A DNA stretch of 64,000 bases, from contig JAHHRN010000001.1 of the NCBI GenBank assembly GCA_020025775.1, forward strand, positions 248,001 through 312,000, written 5' to 3'. Under the pieces are notes generated by a model. That model was not told the DNA's origin and made no database searches. It saw nothing but the letters and a program-made list of their open reading frames with translations. Positions 58,078-64,000 of this stretch are shown here, piece by piece. The position numbers and the translations under genes were made by a program. The stretch comes from Acutalibacter sp. (GTDB lineage: Bacteria > Bacillota > Clostridia > Oscillospirales > Acutalibacteraceae). The first letter of the stretch is position 1. Each line of letters opens with the position of its first letter.

Positions 58078-58923
58078 TTAGCCGAGAAGCTTTTGGATTC
58101 TTTCCAATACTTTTTTGGTGTCGCGGATGCCCTCACGGTAGCAATGCTCCAGCTTTTCGGTATCGGAGGTGAACTTATCCACAGAGAGCGGATATTCGGG
58201 CGCGATTACCACGGCTTTGCCCTCTTTTTCGAGCTGATAGGCGTAATCCAGCGATTCGTTATAGACCTCATAACGGTGCTCCATGGCTTCCACAACCTTC
58301 GGGTAATCCTTTAAAACTGCGGAATACAGATGCTTAAAGGACATCGGCTTTTTACGGTAGCCGTGGGGCTTGGTGAGAATAATCACGAGCTTGTCACAGC
58401 CGTCGGCTACGGCGCGGTGTACAGGAATGGAATCGGCAACGCCGCCGTCATAATAGAGCTTGCCGTTGTAAGAAATCGGCGGAGAGAAAATCGGCAGAGA
58501 GGCGGATGCCTTTAAAACGGTGGTATCGTGATTTTTGATGTGCTCTTTGCCAAAATAAACGGCTTCGCCTGTGGCGGCATCGGTCGCAACGGTGACAAAT
58601 TCGGCAGGGTCCTCATAAAAGGCATCAAAGTCCAGCGGCTCAAGCTCGGTCGGCAGAACATCGTAAATAAAATTGAGACCGAATACGGATTTTTCCTCGT
58701 GCCACGGCTTTCTGCCGATGTAGCGGTCGTCGTGGATATAATTCATATCACAGCGGTAACCTCTGCCCTTTTGCTTCGAGATATAGGAAACCGCGTTGCC
58801 TGCGCCGGCGGATACGCCGATAATGTAATCAAAGGAAATGTTTTCTTCCAAAAAGACGTCGAGTGCGCCGACAGTGTAGATGCCGCGCATACCGCCGCCC
58901 TCTAAGACCAATCCTGTTTTCAA
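58078..58923 (-). CDS. Patatin-like phospholipase
   Basis: 281 residues. Ser-Asp dyad hydrolase: oxyanion loop EGGGMRGIYTVGAL (about 8-21), nucleophile GVSAGAGNA (GxSxG, about 38-46) and the Asp motif DGGVADSIPV (about 158). Cytoplasmic RssA/YjjU-like group, acting on phospholipids or neutral lipids; substrate unknown. TTG start at 58923 preceded by AAAGAGGTG with an 8-bp spacer. It is separated by 1 bp from maf upstream, so maf, Nudix and patatin form one operon on the minus strand. Confidence 0.9.
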   Translation of the reverse strand: MKTGLVLEGGGMRGIYTVGALDVFLEENISFDYIIGVSAGAGNAVSYISKQKGRGYRCDMNYIHDDRYIGRKPWHEEKSVFGLNFIYDVLPTELEPLDFDAFYEDPAEFVTVATDAATGEAVYFGKEHIKNHDTTVLKASASLPIFSPPISYNGKLYYDGGVADSIPVHRAVADGCDKLVIILTKPHGYRKKPMSFKHLYSAVLKDYPKVVEAMEHRYEVYNESLDYAYQLEKEGKAVVIAPEYPLSVDKFTSDTEKLEHCYREGIRDTKKVLERIQKLLG

Positions 58924-58924
58924 A

Positions 58925-59479
58925 TTAAAGCACCTCTTTCAAGGCTTTTGCCACTTTGGAAAGCGGCAAGCCGACAACATTTAAATAATCCCCGCAAATG
59001 GATTCTACTAAAAGTGCCCCCTTGCCCTGAATACCGTAAGCCCCCGCCTTATCCATGGGCTCTCCGGTTTCTATGTAGGCTTTGATTTCTTCCTCTGTCA
59101 GTTCAAAAAAACGAACCTCGGTCTCCGTGCTGAAAAGAAATTCCTTTTCATCGGATGCAATATAAACACCGGTAAAGACGCTGTGCGTATGGCCGGAAAG
59201 ACTTTTAAGCATCTCGAAGGCATCGCCTTTGTCTTTGGGCTTACCGAGAATTTTGCCGTCAAAGGCGACCACGGTATCGGCGGAAAGAAGCACTTCATTT
59301 TCGTGCCTTTCGACCGCTTTGCCCTTACGCTCGGCTAAAAGCTTTACCGCATCAGCGGGCGCGATGCCCTGCGGAAGTGTTTCATCCGTTTCGGCGGTAC
59401 GCTTTATAAACGGAAAGCCGCCCTGCGTTAAAATTTCGGCACGGCGCGGAGAACCGGAGGCTAAAAGGAGTGTTTTCAT
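58925..59479 (-). CDS. maf: Maf-family nucleoside triphosphate pyrophosphatase
   Basis: House-cleaning pyrophosphatase for dTTP, UTP or modified pyrimidine nucleotides. 184 residues. LLASGSPRRAEIL at the N-terminus, SADTVVAFDGKILGKPKD (catalytic Asp) and the C-terminal YGIQGKGALLVESICGDYLNVVGLPL are family signatures. Its ATG overlaps the Nudix stop by 4 bp. Confidence 0.95.
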   Translation of the reverse strand: MKTLLLASGSPRRAEILTQGGFPFIKRTAETDETLPQGIAPADAVKLLAERKGKAVERHENEVLLSADTVVAFDGKILGKPKDKGDAFEMLKSLSGHTHSVFTGVYIASDEKEFLFSTETEVRFFELTEEEIKAYIETGEPMDKAGAYGIQGKGALLVESICGDYLNVVGLPLSKVAKALKEVL

Positions 59480-60021
59480 TTCTCTGCACCTTTCTCCATA
59501 AAGTAGACCTTCATAATCGCTACCTGTGTTTTGGAATCAGGGATTTCATTGCGCATGACCATTTGGAAGGCTTCCTCTAAGGGGATGCGGCGTACGCGCA
59601 AAAACTCGTCGGCATCGGGATGCTGTTCCTTGAAGGTCAAATGCTTGGCGCGGTAGAGATGAATGATTTCCCCACAGTAGCCGGGGGTCGGGTAAAGCTT
59701 GCCGAGAGAAATATAATCGGTCGCTTCGGCACCGGTCTCCTCGGAAAGCTCACGCTTGCCTGCCTCGAAGGGGTCTTCGCCGTATTCGAGCTTGCCGGCA
59801 GGAAGCTCCAAAACAACTTCGCTGTAGGGATAGCGATACTGCTCTACGAAAATCAGTTCGCCGTCCTCGGTGAGAGGCGCAATGCATACGCCGCCGGGAT
59901 GCTCAATGACCTCACGCTTGGCGGTTTCACCGTTCGGCAGAAGCGCATCATCCACACGCAGTTTTACAATTCTGCCCTTGAATATATATTCCTGAGAAAT
60001 CGGTTTTTCGGTTAAATCCAT
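59476..60021 (-). CDS. Nudix hydrolase, ADP-ribose pyrophosphatase type
   Basis: 181 residues from ATG 60021 (MDLTEKPISQEY); a TTG at 60033 abuts the AAAGGAG and is less likely. The Nudix box GEDPFEAGKRELSEETGAEA, with the upstream ELPAGKLEYG, is complete, and KREVIEHPGGVCIAPL is typical of ADP-ribose pyrophosphatases. Hydrolyses ADP-ribose to AMP and ribose-5-phosphate (family knowledge). First gene of the Nudix-maf-patatin unit, divergent from the M14-like gene with a 70-bp shared region. Confidence 0.92.
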   Translation of the reverse strand: MDLTEKPISQEYIFKGRIVKLRVDDALLPNGETAKREVIEHPGGVCIAPLTEDGELIFVEQYRYPYSEVVLELPAGKLEYGEDPFEAGKRELSEETGAEATDYISLGKLYPTPGYCGEIIHLYRAKHLTFKEQHPDADEFLRVRRIPLEEAFQMVMRNEIPDSKTQVAIMKVYFMEKGAEK

Positions 60022-60091
60022 ACTAAAATACAACTCCTTTGCATAAGGTTAAGGGACAGACCTTTTAAAATGAAGGAAAGGTGTGACCCAT

Positions 60092-60943
60092 ATGAAAACA
60101 GATTTTGCTGTTTCGTTGCTTTTAAAAAAATATCCCTTTGTGCAGAAAAATGTTTTGGGAGAAACGGCAGCAGGCCGCCCGATTCTAGCCTATTCGCTCG
60201 GCACGGGTAAGGATCACGTGCTGTTTCTCGGCGGCATGAGCGCTTTGGAAATGCAAAACACGTGGATGCTCTATCGCTTCTTGGAGCGTGTGGCAAGCAG
60301 TCTCAAACACGGGAGACCGCTCTGCGGCATACGTCTGCAAAATTCCCTGCGCGAGCGCAAAATCACGATTGTGCCCTGCCTTAATCCCGACGGCATGGCG
60401 ATTCAGAAACACGGTGCTTCTGCCGCCGGATGCTATCGCGGACTGGTAGAGCGTGCCATGGAAAAGAAAGAAATCCCTTGGGCGGCGAATGCCAGAGGGG
60501 TGGAGCTTTCGCTCAACTTTCCTGCGAATATGCCCGTGGAATCCATAGACGCGCCCCTCGGTGCACCGCAGGGCTTCGGGGGTCAAAGACCGTTCAGCGA
60601 AGCGGAAACCGCGGCGCTTCGCACGCTTTGCGAAACAGAATCCTTTCGGCACGTCGTTTTGTTAGACGGCCTCGGTGGCTATATCCAAAAACCGCCGACC
60701 GGAGTGGAAGATTGGCAGGTGCAAATGCCCATGGCACTTAAAATCCTTGCACAAAGTGCCAATTACCCAATCCTGGAAAGTCCTTTTTCCGCGGGCAGCT
60801 TTGCCGCGTGGTTCGGGGAAACGCATCGCCGTCCTGTTTTCTCGTTTGCACCACAAAGGGTGTGCGAACCGCTAGAAAAGGAAGCGCTTGCGGCGGTCTA
60901 TAAAGAACTCGAAGAAGCCCTCCTGCTTGCGGCGATTTTATAA
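60092..60943 (+). CDS. M14 carboxypeptidase-like protein with lost catalytic residues
   Basis: 283 residues from ATG 60092 (AAGGAAAGG upstream; a GTG at 60083 is too close). The scaffold of M14 zinc peptidases is recognisable: GETAAGRPILAYSLGTG, IVPCLNPDG and NARGVELSLNFP. The zinc motif HxxE reads S50-A-L-E53 (GGMSALE), the substrate Asn-Arg of LNRNF is replaced (LSLNF), the second zinc His lies in LLDGLGGYI where Asp or Gly stands, and no catalytic Glu is seen in the FSFAP region. It is therefore unlikely to be a peptidase; a peptide-binding or structural role is possible. No signal peptide. Convergent with folD (6-bp gap). Confidence 0.7.
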   Translation: MKTDFAVSLLLKKYPFVQKNVLGETAAGRPILAYSLGTGKDHVLFLGGMSALEMQNTWMLYRFLERVASSLKHGRPLCGIRLQNSLRERKITIVPCLNPDGMAIQKHGASAAGCYRGLVERAMEKKEIPWAANARGVELSLNFPANMPVESIDAPLGAPQGFGGQRPFSEAETAALRTLCETESFRHVVLLDGLGGYIQKPPTGVEDWQVQMPMALKILAQSANYPILESPFSAGSFAAWFGETHRRPVFSFAPQRVCEPLEKEALAAVYKELEEALLLAAIL

Positions 60944-60949
60944 GCTATG

Positions 60950-61804
60950 TTAGATAAGACCGTAAACCTGCTTTGCCGCAGTTACGGTGTTTTTAAGGAG
61001 CGTGGCAATGGTCATGGGACCTACGCCGCCGGGTACGGGGGTGATATAGCCGGCAACCTCTTTGGCGGCTTCAAAATCTACATCGCCGCAAAGCTTGCCG
61101 TTTTCGTCTCGGTCCATACCGACGTCAATGACAACGGCACCCTTTTTAATCATATCTGCCTTGATGAATTTCGGAATGCCGACAGCGGCAACCAAAATAT
61201 CGGCGTTACGGGTGTAATTTTCTAAGCCAACGGTCTTGGAGTGACAAACGGTTACGGTGCCGTTCTGCTGTAAGAGGAGCATTGCCATGGGCTTGCCCAC
61301 GATGTTGCTTCTGCCGACCACGACACAGTTTTTGCCCTCGGGGTGGATGTCATACGCCTTTAAAATCTCCATAATGCCTGCGGGGGTGCAGGGGAGAAAA
61401 GCATAGTCGCCAATCATAATGTGACCCACGTTCTGTGCGCTGAACGCATCCACGTCTTTGCTCACGCTGATGGCGGCAATGACTTCTTTTTCATCTAAAT
61501 GCTTAGGAAGCGGTAACTGGCAGAGGATTCCGTGAATGGATTCCTTGTGATTCAACTCGTCAATGAGTGCCAAAAGCTCTTCCATGGTGGTGCTTTCGGG
61601 GAGTGCATATTCCTCGGAAACGATGCCTGCCATTTCACAGGCTTTCTTTTTATTGTTGACATAGGTGCGCGAAGCGGGGTTATCGCCCACGATAATCACG
61701 GCGAGACCGACCGAATAGCCCTTCGCTTTCAGCGCGGTGACTTCCTCTCGAACTTCTTCTTTTACCTTTTGGGAAACGGCTTTACCGTCAAGAATTGTTG
61801 CCAT
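60950..61804 (-). CDS. folD: Bifunctional methylene-THF dehydrogenase/methenyl-THF cyclohydrolase FolD
   Basis: Interconverts 5,10-methylene- and 10-formyl-tetrahydrofolate, working downstream of GlyA. 284 residues from ATG 61804 (MATILDGKAVSQKVKEEV), with AAGGAG inside the 3' end of lgt; the frame is open for 40 more codons, but that is out-of-frame lgt sequence. Active-site YVNNKKKACEMAGI (Tyr/Lys), QLPLPKHLDEKEV and the NAD(P) site VVVGRSNIVGKPMAMLLLQQNGTVTVCHSKT are clear. Overlaps lgt by 17 bp. Confidence 0.96.
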   Translation of the reverse strand: MATILDGKAVSQKVKEEVREEVTALKAKGYSVGLAVIIVGDNPASRTYVNNKKKACEMAGIVSEEYALPESTTMEELLALIDELNHKESIHGILCQLPLPKHLDEKEVIAAISVSKDVDAFSAQNVGHIMIGDYAFLPCTPAGIMEILKAYDIHPEGKNCVVVGRSNIVGKPMAMLLLQQNGTVTVCHSKTVGLENYTRNADILVAAVGIPKFIKADMIKKGAVVIDVGMDRDENGKLCGDVDFEAAKEVAGYITPVPGGVGPMTIATLLKNTVTAAKQVYGLI

Positions 61805-62852
61805 GTTTCTTTTGCTCCTTTGCCTTTTGCTTTCTCTCTTTTTCAAGAGCCTTGATTTTTTGCTTCTGCATTGCCTTAACCGAGGCGTGCTTGTCTGCCT
61901 TTTCTTCACGTTCGTTGGTTGCATCGTAGTCGAGCGCTTCGGGGAGCGTTTCTACGGGAGAATAGGGAACGGGATTTTTCTTCAGTTGGTGGAGCTTAAT
62001 CATCAGAATGGCGAAGCAGATAACCACAATCGCCATAGAGAGCACCTGCGAAACACGCAAGGTCGTGGAGCCTATGTAGAGACTGTCGGTTCTGAGACCT
62101 TCGACCACGGCACGCTCTGCACCATATAAAATACCGTAGCAGAGAATGAGCTCACCGCTGAATTTATAAGCCTTTTTGCAAATGAGATAGAGAATGAAAA
62201 AGCTTGCAATACACCAAATGGATTCATATAAAAAGGTGGGGTGCACGGGGAGATAGGGGTCCATGGTGATGCCCTTTTCGGCAAAGGTGGATTGGTAACG
62301 GAGAATATAGTCGGTAGTTTTTTCGCTCATCATGCCCCACGGCAAATTGGTGTTGGTGCCGAAGGCTTCTTGGTTTGCGAAGTTACCCCAGCGACCGATG
62401 CCCTGCCCGATTAAAAAGCCCATGCCCGATAAATCGAGAAGTTTTAAGAAATCCAGCCCGTTGTGCCGACAGGTGAAATAGGCGGCAAGCACGGCGCCGA
62501 TGAGACCGCCGTAAATGGCAAGACCGCCTTGCCAAATCTGGGGGATTTCCGCCAAATGCTGGCTGTAATAATCCCATTCAAAGGCGACGTAGTAAAGGCG
62601 CGCGCCTAAAATGCCGCCCAAGGTGCCGTAGAGCAGTACGTCGAGCATCTTGTTTAAATCGAGCTTCCAGCGATACGCCATTCTGCCGCCGAAAATAACG
62701 GCGAGCAGAAAGCCGAACGCGATAATGAGACCGTAAAATTTAATGCGGAACATGTGGTCACCAATAGAAAATTCCATAAAGGTGGCGTACACGTCGAAAA
62801 TGTGGTCAAGCCCCGTGAATTTTACGGCGGAGTAGTCTGTAAAAAATGTCAT
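61788..62852 (-). CDS. lgt: Prolipoprotein diacylglyceryl transferase
   Basis: Membrane enzyme that moves a diacylglyceryl group from phosphatidylglycerol to the lipobox Cys of prolipoproteins (such as the DUF3048 protein here). 354 residues with seven hydrophobic segments; the Lgt signature GRWGNFANQEAFG is at about 155-167, with YGGLIGAVLAAYF and the C-terminal EGLRTDSLYIGSTTLRVSQVLS. A Lys/Glu-rich cytoplasmic tail of about 60 residues (TNEREEKADKHASVKAMQKQ onward) is longer than usual. GGAGG lies before ATG 62852. It lies 2 bp after the M16 peptidase gene on the same strand. Confidence 0.95.
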   Translation of the reverse strand: MTFFTDYSAVKFTGLDHIFDVYATFMEFSIGDHMFRIKFYGLIIAFGFLLAVIFGGRMAYRWKLDLNKMLDVLLYGTLGGILGARLYYVAFEWDYYSQHLAEIPQIWQGGLAIYGGLIGAVLAAYFTCRHNGLDFLKLLDLSGMGFLIGQGIGRWGNFANQEAFGTNTNLPWGMMSEKTTDYILRYQSTFAEKGITMDPYLPVHPTFLYESIWCIASFFILYLICKKAYKFSGELILCYGILYGAERAVVEGLRTDSLYIGSTTLRVSQVLSMAIVVICFAILMIKLHQLKKNPVPYSPVETLPEALDYDATNEREEKADKHASVKAMQKQKIKALEKERKQKAKEQKKHGNNS

Positions 62853-62854
62853 GC

Positions 62855-64000
62855 TTATGCCTCCGGTTTAATTACGGAAAGTGCGCAGTTCTCGGTGTCG
62901 AGGGCGGTGCGCAGTCTCTCGTTTATATCTTCTAAGGTGAGTGCTTCAATGATTTCGGTTTCGTCGAACAGACTTTCTCCGCAGAAATAAGAAGCCACCA
63001 TGCTATTGGCGATGCCTTCAATGTCATTAAACTGCATGACGGCTCTGCCGTAGTATTTTTTCTGGACGCGTAAAAAGTCCTTTTCAGGGATGCCGGTTTT
63101 CTGCAAGTCCCGAATGCGGGCAATAATGCGTCTTTGCACTTCTTTTGCATCGGGCGATTCACCGCTGAAAATTGTAGCGGCATAGCCGTAGCCATTGAAA
63201 TATTCTGTACCAAAAGAGGTGTTTAAAAGGCCTTCTTCCAAAAGCTCGTTATAAAGCGTGGAAGTGCGACCGATGATGATATCCAAAAGCATACTGCTGA
63301 GGAGGATTTCTTTTAACGAACGCTCGGGGGTTTCAATCGCTTCTTTAAAGCCCAAGGAGAAAATGGGCGCGGCGACCGAAAGCGCCTCTTCCACATAGGG
63401 TTTGTAAACGCCCTTTTGCTCTTTGTGGAATTTTCGCTCGATTTTTACGGGCGCGGTTTTCTTTAAATTGCGGTCGGCAACCTCCAAGACCTCTTCGGGG
63501 GTTACATTACCCGCCACGCAAAGAGCCATGTTGGAAAGATTATAAAATGTGTTATAGCATTTGTATAAAAGGTCGGCGGTGATGTGGGAAATGCTTTCTA
63601 CCGTACCGGCAATATCCACGCGCACGGGGTGCTCCTTGTACATGGCACGAAGCAGGCTGAAGAGCGATTCCCAATCGGGGTCATCCTGGCACATTTTAAT
63701 TTCCTGCCCGATGATACCCTGCTCCTTTTGCACGGTTTCGGGTGTGAAATAGGGGTGCGTGACGAAATCCATTAGAATGTCTAAGGATTCTTTTAAATTA
63801 CCCGCACAAGAGAAGAGATAGCAGGTTTTGTCAAACGTCGTGTAGGCGTTCGCGTTTGCACCGGTTTTGGCATAACGCTGGAATGCGTCTAAATCCTCGC
63901 TCTCAAAGAGCTTGTGCTCCAAATAATGTGCAATGCCCTCGGGCACGCTGGTGTAATTTTCTTCACCCTCTAAACGGAAATCGGTATCAATCGAGCCGTA
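62855..64000 (-). CDS. M16 family metallopeptidase (YmfH-like; N-terminal part outside window)
   Basis: 381 residues visible; the frame runs off the right edge (YGSIDTDFRLEGEE...), so the GTG at 63946 is internal. The inverted zinc motif HYLEH (HxxEH) and the distal glutamate region with GANANAYTTFDKTCYLF mark an active M16 (pitrilysin/insulinase) subunit of the YmfH type, usually paired with an inactive YmfF partner, not seen here and perhaps beyond the edge. The C-terminal half is the second M16 domain. It precedes lgt and folD in what looks like one operon. Confidence 0.9.
   Translation of the reverse strand, partial: YGSIDTDFRLEGEENYTSVPEGIAHYLEHKLFESEDLDAFQRYAKTGANANAYTTFDKTCYLFSCAGNLKESLDILMDFVTHPYFTPETVQKEQGIIGQEIKMCQDDPDWESLFSLLRAMYKEHPVRVDIAGTVESISHITADLLYKCYNTFYNLSNMALCVAGNVTPEEVLEVADRNLKKTAPVKIERKFHKEQKGVYKPYVEEALSVAAPIFSLGFKEAIETPERSLKEILLSSMLLDIIIGRTSTLYNELLEEGLLNTSFGTEYFNGYGYAATIFSGESPDAKEVQRRIIARIRDLQKTGIPEKDFLRVQKKYYGRAVMQFNDIEGIANSMVASYFCGESLFDETEIIEALTLEDINERLRTALDTENCALSVIKPEA

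Noticed and set aside
61805..61924. Longer FolD start at 61924
   Set aside because: The extra 40 residues are basic nonsense read out of frame from lgt; MATILDG at 61804 has a ribosome site and is the usual start.

Overview
The window looks like a chromosomal segment of a low-to-mid GC Firmicute of class Clostridia, probably a gut-type Oscillospirales or Ruminococcus-like lineage. This is inference from content, not from a search. The evidence is a CIRCE-controlled hrcA-grpE-dnaK-dnaJ operon, Firmicute-type LexA boxes, sigma-A promoters with strong GGAGG ribosome sites, gatCAB, a pth-mfd pair with a glmU relative beside it, a walJ-rlmH pair, and DUF3048/DUF6472-type proteins. Nearly all 49 calls are ordinary core genes. 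No rRNA, tRNA, CRISPR array or prophage was seen.

Layout. 1-15.1 kb (+): a CPBP protease cut by the window edge, tadA, guaB, glyA, dapF, gatC-gatA-gatB, a family 4 uracil-DNA glycosylase, a GH13 glucan hydrolase and a GH2 beta-galactosidase. 16.0-17.8 kb (+): a LysM/G5/M23 cell-wall peptidase. 18.5-31.4 kb (-): an HD phosphohydrolase, glycerate kinase, mfd, pth and a shortened GlmU relative. Upstream of these on the same strand is a six-gene operon: D-aspartate-ligase-like ATP-grasp enzyme, aspartate racemase, AsnB, a tyrosine phosphatase, a cyclase-family hydrolase and a Cys-rich small protein. 31.6-36.4 kb (+): the heat-shock operon. 37.5-44.9 kb: a beta-CASP metallo-hydrolase, then a divergent carbohydrate-type locus (FGGY kinase and TetR on -, class III aminotransferase and tandem aldolase on +). 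45.7-50.5 kb (-): a PH-like membrane protein, lexA, a DUF3048 lipoprotein and an EF-G-2 type GTPase. 50.8-56.6 kb (+): murL-murD, GDPD, walJ and rlmH. 57.3-58.0 kb: an IS200-type insertion sequence. 58.1-64 kb: patatin, maf, Nudix, a degenerate M14 protein, folD, lgt and an M16 peptidase cut by the right edge.

The cell-wall genes stand out. DapF makes meso-diaminopimelate. The MurL/MurD pair indicates that D-glutamate is made by epimerising UDP-MurNAc-L-Ala-L-Glu instead of from free D-Glu. The ATP-grasp/racemase/AsnB triad has the gene content of the D-Asp cross-bridge systems of enterococci and lactococci. An M23 peptidase and a GlmU relative lacking its acetyltransferase active-site block are also present.

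The most unusual feature is between the genes. Seven long gaps (0.5-1 kb each) are mosaics of the same hairpin modules. One module, in twelve good copies, is the tetranucleotide GTAG followed directly by a 9+1+9 palindrome, often in inverted pairs. That is the architecture of REP/BIME elements moved by RAYT transposases, which I would not expect in a Clostridium-like genome. Other unexplained signals are a structured RNA candidate next to lexA, an AT-rich dyad that follows many stop codons in one orientation, twin palindromic operators at the TetR locus, and RNA structures around the IS200 transposase gene.
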